Shown piece after piece: positions 52,630 to 63,649 of a DNA stretch of 64,000 bases. Within the stretch, counting starts at the first letter, position 1; each line of letters begins with the position of its first letter. Origin of the DNA: Streptomyces uncialis (GTDB taxonomy: Bacteria; Actinomycetota; Actinomycetes; Streptomycetales; Streptomycetaceae). The position numbers were made by a program, and so were the translations under genes. The DNA is taken from assembly GCF_001905345.1 (NCBI RefSeq), contig NZ_LFBV01000001.1, forward strand, positions 1,954,838 through 2,018,837, in the 5' to 3' direction. The notes under the pieces were generated by a model that was given only the letters and a program-made list of their open reading frames with translations, did not search any database and was not told the DNA's origin.

Positions 52630-54906
52630 TTGTCAAGCAGTGGAATTCCGGACTGCGGGGAACACGAGGACAAGGAATTGCGGACGGAACAGGAATTCGT
52701 CGACGGACTCCACCAGCGGGTCGATCTGCTGCGCTCCGGCACCGAACGCGCCGTCGCCGGAGCGCTCGCCCCCGTGGGCAACGGCCTCCAGGCCCGTATC
52801 GAACGCGACATCCAGGTGTACGAGCGGTCCGGCCTCCTCGCCGCGCTCGACGCCGTGGAGGGCTCCCTGTGCTTCGGCCGGATCGACCTCACCTCGGGGA
52901 CCGTCCACCACATCGGCCGGATCGGCATCCGCGACGAGGACCCCGCCACCGGGGAACGCGTCCCCGTCCTCATCGACTGGCGCGCGCCCGTCGCACGCCC
53001 CTTCTACCTCGCGACCGGCCACACCCCGCTGGGACTGCGCCGCCGCAGACATCTGACCTGCGAGGGCCGTACGGTCACCGCCCTGCACGACGAGATCCTC
53101 GACCTCGGGGACACCTCCCGCACCGGCCACGAGGACCCCACCGGCGACGCCGTGCTGCTCGCCGCGCTCGACGCGGCCCGCACCGGACGGATGGGGGACA
53201 TCGTCCGCACCATCCAGGCCGGTCAGGACCGGGTCATCCGCGCCCCCCACCAGGGCGTCCTGGTCATCGAGGGCGGCCCCGGCACCGGCAAGACCGCCGT
53301 CGCCCTGCACCGCGCCGCGTATCTGCTGTACGAGTACCGCGAACTCCTCGCCAAACGCGCGGTGCTGATCGTCGGACCCAACCCCGCCTTCCTCGGCTAC
53401 ATCGGCGAGGTGCTGCCGGCGCTCGGTGAGACCGGTGTCCTCCTCGCGACCGTCGGCGAGCTCTACCCCGGCGTCCGCGCCACCGTTACCGACACCCCCC
53501 GCGCCGCCGAGGTCAAGGGCCGCGCGGAGATGGCCGGGGTGCTCGCGGCCGTGGTCGCCGACCGCCAGGCCCTGCCCGACCCGGCGGTCCTGATCGAGCA
53601 CGACCGCGACATCCTGCGACTGGACGCGGACCTCGTCCGGGTCGCCCGGGACCGCACCCGCGCCCTGGGCCTGCCGCACAACGCCGCCCGCGAACACTTC
53701 GAGGGCCACCTCCTCAACACCCTCACCGACCTGGTCGCGGAACGCATCGGCACCGACCCCTACGACGGCTCCAACCTCCTCGACCCCTCCGACCTCACCC
53801 AGATCCGCGACGAACTCGGCGCCGACCCCGAGGTGCACGCCGTCATCGACACCCTGTGGCCCCGGCTCACCCCCCAGCGGCTGCTCGCGGACTTCCTCGC
53901 GGACCCCACCCATCTCGCCCCCGCCGACGCGGCGGCCGTCCGGCGCACCGGCGGCGACTGGACCACCGCGGACGTACCCCTGCTCGACGAGGCCGCCGAA
54001 CTCCTCGGGGAGGACGACCGGGCCGCCCGCACCGAAGCGGAACGCGAACGACTGCGCCGGATCGCCTACGCCCAGGGCGTCCTCGACGTGTCCTACGCCT
54101 CCCGCACCTACGAGTTCGAGGACGTGGACGACGAGGACTCCGAGGTGCTCGGCGCGCACGACGTCATCGACGCCGAGCGGATGGCCGAGCGGCACGAGGA
54201 GGACGACCACCGCGGCGCCGCCGAACGCGCGGCGGCCGACCGCACCTGGACCTTCGGCCACATCATCGTCGACGAGGCACAGGAACTGTCCGCGATGGCA
54301 TGGCGGTTGCTGATGCGCCGCTCACCCACCCGCTCCATGACCCTGGTCGGTGACCCCGCGCAGACCGCCGACGAGGCCGGGGTCGGCTCCTGGGAACGCA
54401 TCCTCGCCCCCTATGTCCAGGACCGCTGGGAGCACACCGTCCTCGGCGTCAACTACCGCACCCCGGCCGAGATCATGGACGCGGCGGCCCGGGTCGTCCG
54501 CGCCGAGCACCCCGGTTTCGAACCTCCGGAGTCGGTGCGTTCCACCGGCGCCCACCCCTGGGTCCGGGAGACCACCCCCGAGAAGCTCGCGGCGACCGTC
54601 GGTGACGCCGTCGCGGGCGCCCTGCCCGACGAGGGCCGGCTCGCCGTGATCGCGCCCCGCGCCCTGCACCCCGAACTGGCCCGCTCGCTGCCCGGGGTCA
54701 CCGCCGGGGCCGCACCCGATCTGACCCGGCGGGTCGTCCTGCTCGACCCCCGGCAGTCCAAGGGGCTGGAGTTCGACACGGTGATCGTGGTCGAGCCGGG
54801 GGAGTACCGCACCAGCGACCTCTATGTGGCGATGACCCGGGCCACCCAGTCCCTGGGCCTGGTCCACACCGGCCACGACCCGCTGTCCGCGGCCCCGGCC
54901 GGATAG
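52630..54906 (+). CDS. HelD/HelR-like RNA polymerase-recycling ATPase (UvrD-like superfamily 1)
   Basis: 758 aa from the TTG at 52630, chosen because AGGAG lies 5 nt upstream; an ATG at 52570 (778 aa) has no ribosome site. N-terminal arm (TEQEFVDGLHQRVDLLRSGTERAV), Walker A GGPGTGKTAV near residue 215, a long HelD-specific insert, Walker B HIIVDEAQELSAMAW, and motifs DPRQSKGLEFDTVIVVEPGEYR and YVAMTRATQSL. HelD proteins pull stalled RNA polymerase off DNA; the Streptomyces HelR subgroup confers rifamycin tolerance. No DNA-repair partners nearby. Confidence 0.9.
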   Translation: MSSSGIPDCGEHEDKELRTEQEFVDGLHQRVDLLRSGTERAVAGALAPVGNGLQARIERDIQVYERSGLLAALDAVEGSLCFGRIDLTSGTVHHIGRIGIRDEDPATGERVPVLIDWRAPVARPFYLATGHTPLGLRRRRHLTCEGRTVTALHDEILDLGDTSRTGHEDPTGDAVLLAALDAARTGRMGDIVRTIQAGQDRVIRAPHQGVLVIEGGPGTGKTAVALHRAAYLLYEYRELLAKRAVLIVGPNPAFLGYIGEVLPALGETGVLLATVGELYPGVRATVTDTPRAAEVKGRAEMAGVLAAVVADRQALPDPAVLIEHDRDILRLDADLVRVARDRTRALGLPHNAAREHFEGHLLNTLTDLVAERIGTDPYDGSNLLDPSDLTQIRDELGADPEVHAVIDTLWPRLTPQRLLADFLADPTHLAPADAAAVRRTGGDWTTADVPLLDEAAELLGEDDRAARTEAERERLRRIAYAQGVLDVSYASRTYEFEDVDDEDSEVLGAHDVIDAERMAERHEEDDHRGAAERAAADRTWTFGHIIVDEAQELSAMAWRLLMRRSPTRSMTLVGDPAQTADEAGVGSWERILAPYVQDRWEHTVLGVNYRTPAEIMDAAARVVRAEHPGFEPPESVRSTGAHPWVRETTPEKLAATVGDAVAGALPDEGRLAVIAPRALHPELARSLPGVTAGAAPDLTRRVVLLDPRQSKGLEFDTVIVVEPGEYRTSDLYVAMTRATQSLGLVHTGHDPLSAAPAG

Positions 54907-54917
54907 TCCCGGTGTGC

Positions 54918-54953
54918 GGTCCGGCCGGTCGCCGCGCGGGGACCGGCCGGACC
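54918..54953. terminator. Bidirectional terminator
   Basis: GGTCCGGCCGGTC / GACCGGCCGGACC, a perfect 13-bp stem with a 10-nt loop between convergent stops at 54906 and 54968. Confidence 0.85.
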
Positions 54954-54967
54954 GGGTCCGCGTCCGG

Positions 54968-57640
54968 CTACACCGGCCGCAGCCACACCGTCGCCAGCGG
55001 CGGCAGCGTCAGCCCGAGGCTCGTCGCCCGCCCGTGCGCGCCCCAGGGCTCCGCCTTCAGCGGGTCGGGGTTGCCGACCCCGCCGCCCCCGTACCGCACC
55101 GCGTCCGTGTTGAGGACCTCGTGCCACAGCGGTACGTCCCCGGGGACCCCGAGCCGGTAGTCGTGCCGGACGACCGGCGAGAAGTTCGACACCGACAGCA
55201 GCGGGGTCCCGTCGGCCGCGAAGCGCAGGAACGCGAAGACGTTGTCCTCCGCCGCGTCCCCCACCACCCACGAGAACCCCCCGGGATCGGTGTCCCGCTG
55301 CCACAGCGCGCCCTCCCGCCGGTACACCGTGTTCAGATCCCGCACCAGATCCCGCACCCCCCGGTGATCCGGCTCCGCCGAGTACGACGGGTCCAGCAGC
55401 CACCAGTCCGGTCCGTGCGCCTCGGACCACTCGGCGCCCTGCGCGAACTCCTGTCCCATGAAGAGCAGTTGCTTGCCCGGGTGGGCCCACATGAAACCGA
55501 GGTACGCGCGGTGGTCGGCCCGCTGCTGCCACCAGTCGCCGGGCATCTTCGACACCAGCGCCCGCTTGCCGTGCACGACCTCGTCGTGCGAGATCGGCAG
55601 TACGTAGTTCTCGCTGTACGCGTACACCATCGAGAACGTCATCTCATGGTGGTGGTACTTGCGGTGCACCGGCTCGTGCGCGATGTACTGGAGCGAGTCG
55701 TGCATCCAGCCCATGTTCCACTTCAGCCCGAAGCCCAGCCCGCCGAAGCCGTCCGGACCCACCTCGTGCGTGGGGCGGGTCACCCCGTTCCACGCCGTCG
55801 ACTCCTCCGCCACGGTGATCACCCCGGGCACCCTGCGGTACACCGTCGCGTTCATCTCCTGGAGGAACGCCACCGCGTCCAGGTTCTCCCGGCCCCCGCG
55901 CTCGTTGGGCGACCACTCACCGGACTCCCGGGAGTAGTCCAGGTACAGCATCGACGCGACCGCGTCGACCCGCAGCCCGTCGATATGGAACTCCTCGCAC
56001 CAGTACACGGCGTTCGCCACCAGGAAGTTCCGTACCTCCTTGCGGCCGTAGTCGAACTCCAGCGTGCCCCAGTCCGGGTGCGCGGCCCGTCCCGGGTCCC
56101 CGTGCTCGTACAGCGGGCGCCCGTCGAACTCGGCCAGCGCCCACTCGTCCCGGGGGAAGTGCGCGGGCACCCAGTCGACCAGCACCCCGATCCCCGCCCG
56201 GTGCAGCGCGTCCACCAGGTACTTGAAGTCGTCGGGGGAGCCCAGCCGGGAGGTCGGCGCGTAGAAGCCGGTGATCTGGTAGCCCCAGGAACCGCCGAAC
56301 GGATGCTCCGCGACCGGCATCAGTTCCACATGCGTGAACCCGAGATCCTTGACATACCCGGGCAGCTGCTCCGCGAGCTGACGGTACGTCAACCCCGGCC
56401 GCCAGGACGCGAGATGCACCTCGTACACCGAGAACGGGGCCTCGTGCACGGCCGGGGTGCCGCGCCGGGCCAGCCACTCGGCGTCCCCCCACTCGTAGGT
56501 CGAGGCGTGCACGACCGACGCGGTCGCCGGTGGCACCTCGGTGTGCCGGGCCATCGGGTCGGCCCGCCGGGTCAGCGAGCCGTCCGGGCGGGTGATCTCG
56601 AACTTGTACAGCTCGCCCTCCCCGACCCCGGGCAGGAACAGCTCCCACACCCCGCTGGACCCCAGCGACCGCATCGGGAACCCCGTACCGTCCCAGTGGT
56701 TGAACGCCCCGATGACCCGGACCCCGCGCGCGTTCGGCGCCCACACCGTGAACCGGGTCCCCGCCACCCCCTGGTGCGTCAGCGGCCGGGCCCCGAGCGC
56801 GGTCCACAGCTCCTCGTGCCGTCCCTCACCGATGAGATGCAGATCGAACGCGCCGAGCGAGGGCAGCAGCGCGTACGGGTCGGCGGTGTCCACCTCGGCG
56901 CCCTGGTACGCGATCAGCAGCCGGTACGCCGCGGGCCGCGCGCCGGTCAGCAGCCCGCTGAAGAACCCGTCCCCGTCGTCGGCCAGCGCGGTCCGGACCC
57001 CGTCGGCGACGACGGTGACCCCGAGCGCGTACGGCCGCAGCACCCGTACGGCGGTCCCGCCCGGCACGGGGTGCGCGCCGAGCACGGCGTGCGGGTCGTG
57101 ATGCGTCCCGTCGAGCAGCCGCCCACGGTCACCGTCCGGCACGGAGGCCGGGGACGGGGGTGCTTGGCGTGCGGTGGCGGTGTCCTCGGGGGAGCCGGGT
57201 ACCGAGTCGTGCGCGGGCGTGGTGTCGTGCGTCAGGTCCGGCGGTGCGGTGACCTGCCGGGCGGCGACCAGGTGCGCGACGGTCGGGTGGTCCGGTGCCG
57301 GGTCCACGGGGGCCGGGCGGGCGACGGGTTCGGATCCTGGTGCGGCTGCGGCTGCGGCTGCGGCTGCGGCTGCGGCGGGCCTGGCGGTACGGGGCGACCG
57401 CCGGTCCTTGTCCCCGGCCGCCTTCCCGGTGATCCGGGCCGCACGGCCCGCCGTCCGCCCGGTCCTCGGTGCCGTGTCCGCGCCGCTCTTCGCGGGCGGC
57501 GGGCCGTCCGGGGCGGCGGGCGCGGTCTTCCGCCCGGGGGCGCGCGGGGCGGGCGGCGCCTGGTCGGCGGCCGTCGGCGCGGGGGCCGTCGGTACGGCCT
57601 CGGGGTCCGGCGGTTCGCTGGTGGCGGGGCGACGTGTCAC
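54968..57640 (-). CDS. glgB: 1,4-alpha-glucan branching enzyme GlgB
   Basis: 890 aa, GH13. The first about 165 residues are a low-complexity Pro/Ala/Thr/Arg extension including 12 consecutive alanines; the real enzyme starts near [22 protein letters not shown] (N1 module), followed by CBM48 and the barrel. Catalytic residues: Asp in [10 protein letters not shown], Glu in ITVAEEST and Asp in ISHDEVVHG. It adds alpha-1,6 branches to glucan made by GlgE. GTG at 57638-57640 with GAGGAGG upstream. Last gene of the GlgE-pathway cluster; glgBI (SCO5440) from memory. Confidence 0.95.
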   Translation of the reverse strand: MTRRPATSEPPDPEAVPTAPAPTAADQAPPAPRAPGRKTAPAAPDGPPPAKSGADTAPRTGRTAGRAARITGKAAGDKDRRSPRTARPAAAAAAAAAAAAPGSEPVARPAPVDPAPDHPTVAHLVAARQVTAPPDLTHDTTPAHDSVPGSPEDTATARQAPPSPASVPDGDRGRLLDGTHHDPHAVLGAHPVPGGTAVRVLRPYALGVTVVADGVRTALADDGDGFFSGLLTGARPAAYRLLIAYQGAEVDTADPYALLPSLGAFDLHLIGEGRHEELWTALGARPLTHQGVAGTRFTVWAPNARGVRVIGAFNHWDGTGFPMRSLGSSGVWELFLPGVGEGELYKFEITRPDGSLTRRADPMARHTEVPPATASVVHASTYEWGDAEWLARRGTPAVHEAPFSVYEVHLASWRPGLTYRQLAEQLPGYVKDLGFTHVELMPVAEHPFGGSWGYQITGFYAPTSRLGSPDDFKYLVDALHRAGIGVLVDWVPAHFPRDEWALAEFDGRPLYEHGDPGRAAHPDWGTLEFDYGRKEVRNFLVANAVYWCEEFHIDGLRVDAVASMLYLDYSRESGEWSPNERGGRENLDAVAFLQEMNATVYRRVPGVITVAEESTAWNGVTRPTHEVGPDGFGGLGFGLKWNMGWMHDSLQYIAHEPVHRKYHHHEMTFSMVYAYSENYVLPISHDEVVHGKRALVSKMPGDWWQQRADHRAYLGFMWAHPGKQLLFMGQEFAQGAEWSEAHGPDWWLLDPSYSAEPDHRGVRDLVRDLNTVYRREGALWQRDTDPGGFSWVVGDAAEDNVFAFLRFAADGTPLLSVSNFSPVVRHDYRLGVPGDVPLWHEVLNTDAVRYGGGGVGNPDPLKAEPWGAHGRATSLGLTLPPLATVWLRPV
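57342..57376. repeat. In-frame hexanucleotide (GCGGCT)n microsatellite
   Basis: About six perfect GCGGCT units encode the poly-alanine run in the glgB N-terminal extension. Slippage by six bases would keep the frame. Confidence 0.8.
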
Positions 57641-57744
57641 GGGGGAATGCCTCCTCGGCGGAGCCGGGTCGATGGACTTCGGACTGCGGGACGGTGGCAG
57701 GGGACCGGGACAAGGCCAGGGGCGGCACAGGGGACAGGGGACGG

Positions 57745-59184
57745 TCAGGGGCGGGGGAGCGAGGGGGTGGCGAGGCGGGCCACGGCGGCGAGCGGGACGG
57801 GGAGCCAGTCGGGGCGGTGCCGTGCCTCGTACAGCACCTCGTACACCGCCTTGTCGGTCTCGTAGGCGCGCAGCAGCACCGGCTCATGGCGGGGGTCACG
57901 GCCGGACACCTCCGCGTACCCCGTGCAGTAGGCGGCCCGGCAGTCGTCGGCCCAGTCGGGGGACCAGGGGCGGTACTGCCGGGCCGCGTAGTCGAAGGAC
58001 CGCAGCATCCCCGCGACATCGCGGACCGTGGGCTGCGGCAGTCGGCGTTCCGCGAGCGGGCGCGCGGGCTCCCCCTCGAAGTCGATCAGGGACCACTCGC
58101 CGTCCGGGGCCCGCAGACACTGCCCGAGGTGCAGATCGCCGTGCACCCGCTGGGCGGTCCAGGACAGCTGTCCCGTACCGAGTTCGCCGAGCGCCTCGAA
58201 GGCGGTGCGCAGTCCGTCGGCGTACGGGCGCAGCGCGGGCACCGCGCGGGCGGTGGTGTCGAGGCGGTTCGCCATGCTCCGGGACAGTGCCTCGATCTGG
58301 GCGCGGCCGAGGCTGACCGGGGGCAGCGCGCGGGCGAGCGCGCCGTGCACCTCGGCGGTGGCCCGGCCGAGCGCGTGGGCCTGCGGAGTGAAGGGGCCGC
58401 CCCGGGCGAGCGAGTCGAGGGCCAGTTCCCAGCCGTCGTCGGCGCTCTTGAGGAACGGCTGGAGCACGCCCAGCACCAGGGCCCCCTCCCGTCGCGCGGA
58501 GGCCGTGCCCTCGTCGACCGCCGTCCCCCGGGCGCCCACGTCCGCGCAGAACCAGGCGGCGGGCGGCGGCACCCGTCGGCAGCCCTCGGTGGCGAGGGCG
58601 AGCGGCAGCTCCAGATCGGGGTGGGTACCGGGGACGATCCGGCGGAAGAGTTTGAGGATGAACGTATCTCCGTACACCAGTGAGGAGTTCGACTGTTCGG
58701 CTCCGAGCACCCGGGGGACGAGACCGGACGGGATCTCGGTGGCCCCGGTCCGCTCGAAGCGCAGTTCCCCGACCCGGGCGCGCATCCGCAGCGCTTCGAG
58801 GAGGACATCGGCCAGTCGCGGGTCGTACAGCGCGTCGTACACGGTGGCGCCGCGCAGCGGACCGCGTTCGGGGCGGCCGATGAGGGCGGGCGCGAGGGAC
58901 GGCGGCAGGGTGCGCCGGACCCCGACGAGCAGCTGGTAGCAGTCGGCGGTGGGTCCGGTGGGGGAGCTCTGCTCGGCCCGTACCAGCACATGCAGCAGCC
59001 GGGGGACGGCGCCCGGCGGGAGCAGTTCCGTCGCCGACACCACCGTGAAACCGTTCACCGGACGCCCCTTCCCGGCGAACCACCGCTGCCGGGGCAGCCA
59101 GGTCAGCAGCAGGGGGCCGAGGGACGCGATCAGTTCCTGGGAGCGGGCGGGCGTCCGGCCGTCCCGGGTGACGGCTTCCGGCAT
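57745..59184 (-). CDS. pep2: Maltokinase (Pep2/Mak)
   Basis: 479 aa. Phosphorylates maltose to maltose-1-phosphate, the GlgE substrate. N-terminal lid with [12 protein letters not shown], kinase core with ILKLFRR, catalytic loop [13 protein letters not shown] and metal-binding [16 protein letters not shown], then [25 protein letters not shown] near the C-terminus. AAGGAG lies 8 nt before the ATG. 265 bp downstream of treS and 104 bp upstream of glgB on the same strand. Length is full, with no fusion to treS. Confidence 0.94.
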   Translation of the reverse strand: MPEAVTRDGRTPARSQELIASLGPLLLTWLPRQRWFAGKGRPVNGFTVVSATELLPPGAVPRLLHVLVRAEQSSPTGPTADCYQLLVGVRRTLPPSLAPALIGRPERGPLRGATVYDALYDPRLADVLLEALRMRARVGELRFERTGATEIPSGLVPRVLGAEQSNSSLVYGDTFILKLFRRIVPGTHPDLELPLALATEGCRRVPPPAAWFCADVGARGTAVDEGTASARREGALVLGVLQPFLKSADDGWELALDSLARGGPFTPQAHALGRATAEVHGALARALPPVSLGRAQIEALSRSMANRLDTTARAVPALRPYADGLRTAFEALGELGTGQLSWTAQRVHGDLHLGQCLRAPDGEWSLIDFEGEPARPLAERRLPQPTVRDVAGMLRSFDYAARQYRPWSPDWADDCRAAYCTGYAEVSGRDPRHEPVLLRAYETDKAVYEVLYEARHRPDWLPVPLAAVARLATPSLPRP

Positions 59185-59324
59185 GGCGTCGCTCCTTTCT
59201 GGCGGGGCGCCTTGTGCGGTTCGGGTGGGTGGATGGTGCCGGGGCCGCCGGTCCGCGCCGGGGAGCGCCCGCCGGGTCGGCGCCCCCGGGGCGGGCGCGC
59301 CCCGGGAACCTCCGTGCGCCCGGC

Positions 59325-59425
<101 letters not shown>

Positions 59426-59449
59426 ACCGGGCGGCCGGACCGGTCCGGC

Positions 59450-61237
59450 TCAGCCGTCCCGGTCGCCGGACGGGGGCAGGGCGCCGGCGCGGCCGACGAC
59501 CGTCGTGGCGGCGTCCGGGCGGGACTCCTCGCGCAGCCGGAACCAGTAGAAGCCGTGCCCGGCCAGGGTCAGCAGATACGGCAGCTCACCGATCGCGGGG
59601 AACCGCACCCCGCCGATCAGCTCCACCGGATGCCGCCCGTTGAACTGCCGCAGGTCCAGCTCCGTGGGCTGGGCGAAGCGGGAGAAGTTGTGCACGCACA
59701 GCACCAGGTCGTCGTCGCCGCCGTCGTCCCGCGCGGGCGCCTCCCGCAGGAACGCGAGGACCGCCGGGTTGGACGACTGGAGTTCCGTGTACGAGCCGGT
59801 GCCGAAGGCCGGGTTCTGCTTGCGGATCTCGATCATCCGGCGGGTCCAGTGCAGCAGCGACGACGGGGACGACATCGACGCCTCGACATTGGCGACCTGG
59901 TAGCCGTAGACCGGGTCCATGATGGTCGGCAGATACAGCCGCCCCGGGTCGCAGGACGAGAAGCCCGCGTTCCGGTCGGGGGTCCACTGCATGGGCGTGC
60001 GCACGGCGTCGCGGTCGCCGAGCCAGATGTTGTCGCCCATCCCGATCTCGTCGCCGTAGTAGAGGATCGGCGAGCCGGGCAGGGACAGCAGCAGGGCGGT
60101 GAACAGCTCGATCTGGTTGCGGTCGTTGTCGAGCAGCGGCGCCAGTCGGCGGCGGATGCCGATGTTGGCCCGCATCCGCGGGTCCTTGGCGTACTCCGCG
60201 TACATGTAGTCGCGTTCCTCGTCGGTGACCATCTCCAGCGTCAGCTCGTCGTGGTTGCGCAGGAAGATGCCCCACTGGCAGCCGTCGGGGATCGCCGGGG
60301 TCTTCGACAGGATCTCGGAGACCGGGTAGCGGGACTCACGCCGCACCGCCATGAAGATCCGGGGCATCACCGGGAAGTGGAACGCCATATGGCACTCGTC
60401 ACCGCCCTTGGTGTAGTCCCCGAAGTAGTCGACCACGTCCTCCGGCCACTGGTTGGCCTCCGCGAGGAGCACCGTGTCCGGGTAGTGGGTGTCGATCTCC
60501 GCGCGGACCCGGCGCAGCATCTCGTGGGTGGCGGGCAGGTTCTCGCAGTTGGTGCCCTCCTCCACGTACAGATAGGGGACCGCGTCGAGCCGGAAGCCGT
60601 CGATGCCGAGGTCCAGCCAGAACTTCAGCGCGGCGACGATCTCCTCCTGCACGGCCGGGTTGTCGAAGTTCAGGTCCGGCTGATGGGAGAAGAACCGGTG
60701 CCAGTAGTACTGCTTGCGCACCGGGTCGAACGTCCAGTTGGACGCCTCCGTGTCGACGAAGATGATCCGCGCGTCCTGGTACTGCTTGTCGTCGTCCGCC
60801 CAGACGTAGTAGTCGCCGTACGGCCCGTCGGGATCGGCGCGGGACTCCTGGAACCACGGATGCTGATCGCTGGTGTGGTTCATCACGAAGTCGATGATCA
60901 CGCGCATGCCCCGCTGATGGGCGGCGTCCACGAACTCCACGAAGTCCGCCAGGTCACCGAACTCGGGCAGGACCGCCGTGTAGTCCGACACGTCGTAACC
61001 ACCGTCCCGCAGCGGGGACTTGAAGAACGGCGGCAGCCACAGACAGTCGACGCCCAGCCACTGGAGATAGTCCAGCCGGGCGGTGAGGCCCCTCAGATCA
61101 CCGACGCCGTCGCCGTTGCTGTCCTGGAACGAGCGGACGAGGACCTCGTAGAAGACGGCCCGTTTGAACCACTGAGGATCGCGGTCCTTGGCCGGGGTGT
61201 CCTCGAACGTGTCGGGGACGGGTTCGTTGACGATCAT
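59450..61237 (-). CDS. treS: Trehalose synthase (maltose alpha-D-glucosyltransferase)
   Basis: 595 aa GH13 enzyme interconverting trehalose and maltose. [37 protein letters not shown], nucleophile Asp in [10 protein letters not shown], acid Glu in LLAEANQWP and Asp in [14 protein letters not shown] at 61235-61237 overlaps the glgE stop (ATGA), so translation is coupled. Supplies maltose to Pep2. Extra C-terminal residues after FYWFRL are a short flexible tail. Confidence 0.96.
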   Translation of the reverse strand: MIVNEPVPDTFEDTPAKDRDPQWFKRAVFYEVLVRSFQDSNGDGVGDLRGLTARLDYLQWLGVDCLWLPPFFKSPLRDGGYDVSDYTAVLPEFGDLADFVEFVDAAHQRGMRVIIDFVMNHTSDQHPWFQESRADPDGPYGDYYVWADDDKQYQDARIIFVDTEASNWTFDPVRKQYYWHRFFSHQPDLNFDNPAVQEEIVAALKFWLDLGIDGFRLDAVPYLYVEEGTNCENLPATHEMLRRVRAEIDTHYPDTVLLAEANQWPEDVVDYFGDYTKGGDECHMAFHFPVMPRIFMAVRRESRYPVSEILSKTPAIPDGCQWGIFLRNHDELTLEMVTDEERDYMYAEYAKDPRMRANIGIRRRLAPLLDNDRNQIELFTALLLSLPGSPILYYGDEIGMGDNIWLGDRDAVRTPMQWTPDRNAGFSSCDPGRLYLPTIMDPVYGYQVANVEASMSSPSSLLHWTRRMIEIRKQNPAFGTGSYTELQSSNPAVLAFLREAPARDDGGDDDLVLCVHNFSRFAQPTELDLRQFNGRHPVELIGGVRFPAIGELPYLLTLAGHGFYWFRLREESRPDAATTVVGRAGALPPSGDRDG

Positions 61238-63249
61238 GGTGTGGGTGACCCTCCGATCGGTGAGGACGGTCGCAGGACGGTGAGGATGTGCGCGGGGGCG
61301 CGGCCCGGTTCGAGGCGCACATAATTGGTCCTGCCCCAGTGGTAGGTCTCGCCGGTGAGCTCGTCGCGCACCGGTACGGACTCGTGCCGGCCGAGTCCGA
61401 GTAGCGGCATGTCCAACGACACCGTGGTCTCCTGGGTATGGTGCGGATCGAGGTTCACGATCACCAGAACCGTGTTCGATCCGGCGGGCCCCCCGGCGCT
61501 CTTCGAGTAGGCGATCACCTCCTCCTTGTCGGTGTGGTGGAAGTGCAGGTCCCGCAGCTGCTGGAGCGCGGGACTGCGCCGCCTGATCCGGTTCAGCGCG
61601 GTGATCAGCGGGGCGATGCTGCGCCCCGCGCGCTCGGCCGCCTCCCAGTCGCGGGGCCGCAGCGCGTACTTCTCGGAGTTCCGGTACTCCTCGCCGCCCT
61701 CCCGCAGGGGCGTGTTCTCGCACAGCTCGTAGCCGCTGTAGACACCCCAGGACGGCGACAGCGTGGCCGCGAGGACGGCCCGCGCCTCGAACGCGGGACG
61801 ACCGCCGCGCTGGAGGTAGGCGGGCAGGATGTCGGGGGTGTTGACGAAGAAGTTGGGCCGCATCACCGCCGCCGACCTACCCGTCAGCTCGGTCAGGTAC
61901 TCCGTCAGCTCCCGCTTGGTGTTGCGCCAGGTGAAGTACGTGTACGACTGCTGGAACCCGATCTCGGCCAGCGTACGCATCATGGCCGGGCGTGTGAACG
62001 CCTCGGCCAGGAAGACGACGTCCGGATCGGACGCGTTCACCTTGGCGATGACCCGCTCCCAGAAGACCACGGGCTTGGTGTGCGGATTGTCGACCCGGAA
62101 GATCCGCACCCCCCGCGCCATCCAGAACCGCAGCACCCGCACGGTCTCCCGGACCAGGCCGTCCATGTCCTTGTCGAACGCGATCGGGTAGATGTCCTGG
62201 TACTTCTTCGGCGGGTTCTCCGCGTAGGCGATCGTGCCGTCGGGCCGGTGGTGGAACCAGTCCGGGTGCTTGGTCACCCACGGATGGTCGGGGGAGCACT
62301 GGAGCGCGAAGTCCAGCGCGATCTCCAGGCGCAGGTCACGGGCCCTGCGGACGAAGTCGTCGAAGTCGGCGAGGGTGCCGAGCTCCGGGTGGATCGCGTC
62401 GTGGCCGCCCTCCGGCGAGCCGATCGCCCAGGGCACCCCGGGGTCGTCCGGCCCGGCGGTCAGGGAGTTGTCGGGCCCCTTGCGGAAGGTGGTCCCGATC
62501 GGATGGACCGGCGGCAGGTACACCACGTCGAAGCCCATCGCGGCGATCGCGGGCAGCCGCTCGGCGGCGGTCCGCAGGGTCCCGGGGACCGGCCGCTTCC
62601 CGGGGACGACCCTGGCCCCCTCGGAACGCGGGAAGAACTCGTACCAGGACCCGAACAGCGCGCGTCCGCGCTCCACGAGCAGCGGCGCGGGCCGTGACAC
62701 GGTGAGCAGGTCCCGCAGCGGATACCGGTCCAGCACCTCCGTGACCCCCGTGTCACGGGCGGCGGCGAGCCGGGCGGCGGGCGGTCGCGCGGTGTCCCGC
62801 AGCGCGTCCACCGCGGCGAGCACGGTCTCGCGGCGGCCCTTGCGCTTGGGCACCCCGGCGGCGGCCCGCTCGTGGAGCAGGGCCCCTTCCTCCAGCACGA
62901 GTTCGGTGTCGATCCCGGCCGGGATCTTGATCCCGGCGTGGGTGTGCCAGGTCGCGAGCGGATCGCCCCACGCCTCGACGGTGAACGTCCAGCGTCCCTC
63001 GACCGTGGGGGTGACGGTCGCGCCCCAGCGGTCGGTGCCCGGGGCGAGCTCGCGCATCGGAGCCGGTGGCGCGGCCCGGCCGTCCGGGTCGGTGAGGACG
63101 ACCGCGGCTGACACGGCGTCATGACCCTCGCGGAACACGGTGGCGCTGACCTGGAAGGATTCATTCACCACCGCCTTGGCGGGCCTGCGCCCGTGATCGA
63201 CGAGCGGGTGGAGATCCAGTACGGGAATACGGCCAATCGGCGAGTTCAC
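61234..63249 (-). CDS. glgE: Maltosyltransferase GlgE
   Basis: 671 aa alpha-1,4-glucan:maltose-1-phosphate maltosyltransferase, GH13_3. N-terminal [49 protein letters not shown], nucleophile Asp387 in [10 protein letters not shown] and acid Glu416 in FLAEAF (aligned to D394/E423 of the S. coelicolor enzyme). GTG at 63249 follows AAGGTGATGCC. First gene of the glgE-treS-pep2-glgB transcription order: extends linear glucan that GlgB then branches. Confidence 0.96.
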   Translation of the reverse strand: MNSPIGRIPVLDLHPLVDHGRRPAKAVVNESFQVSATVFREGHDAVSAAVVLTDPDGRAAPPAPMRELAPGTDRWGATVTPTVEGRWTFTVEAWGDPLATWHTHAGIKIPAGIDTELVLEEGALLHERAAAGVPKRKGRRETVLAAVDALRDTARPPAARLAAARDTGVTEVLDRYPLRDLLTVSRPAPLLVERGRALFGSWYEFFPRSEGARVVPGKRPVPGTLRTAAERLPAIAAMGFDVVYLPPVHPIGTTFRKGPDNSLTAGPDDPGVPWAIGSPEGGHDAIHPELGTLADFDDFVRRARDLRLEIALDFALQCSPDHPWVTKHPDWFHHRPDGTIAYAENPPKKYQDIYPIAFDKDMDGLVRETVRVLRFWMARGVRIFRVDNPHTKPVVFWERVIAKVNASDPDVVFLAEAFTRPAMMRTLAEIGFQQSYTYFTWRNTKRELTEYLTELTGRSAAVMRPNFFVNTPDILPAYLQRGGRPAFEARAVLAATLSPSWGVYSGYELCENTPLREGGEEYRNSEKYALRPRDWEAAERAGRSIAPLITALNRIRRRSPALQQLRDLHFHHTDKEEVIAYSKSAGGPAGSNTVLVIVNLDPHHTQETTVSLDMPLLGLGRHESVPVRDELTGETYHWGRTNYVRLEPGRAPAHILTVLRPSSPIGGSPTP

Positions 63250-63649
63250 GGCATCACCTTGGGGGCTCTGCGAGGCGGGTGGCTCGACTTTATGCGGCTT
63301 TTGCCCCCTTTGTATCGCGGGAAGGCCGACGGGCCGCGCGCGGGCATGACAGCCTCAGTCCGCGTTCACGCAGTTCACTCGTTCGGCCTGTCCTGCGGCC
63401 GTCCCCTGTGTCCCGGGGGTCGTTCCCTGTGTCGCCTGGATCGTTCCCTGTGTCCCCGGGGACGGTTCCGGGGCACGGCCGGGGCATGGCCGGGCCCCCG
63501 GGACCGGTGGGGGTCGCGGGGGCCGTGGGTGACCGGCAGCCGGATCGGCCAGGGCCGGCCGGACTGTCCGGTCAGGTCGAGATCAGGCCGGCCGGGCGGT
63601 CCGGGCCGGCCGGGCCGTTCGGGTCGGGCCGGGTTGTTCGGGTCGTGGG
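63250..63649. other. glgE upstream region with a TCGTTCCCTGTGTC repeat
   Basis: 400 bp without a gene. Near 63403-63460 three copies of (T/C)CCCTGTGTC(G/C)C, the latter two in a (G)TCGTTCCCTGTGTC context about 20-23 bp apart, form a minisatellite. Downstream (63580-63640) GGCCGGCCGGGC and GTTCGGGTCG units repeat next to the etfA stop. The first 60 bp upstream of glgE (TTTATGCGGCTTTTGCC) are the AT-richest and probably hold the glgE promoter. Confidence 0.5.
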
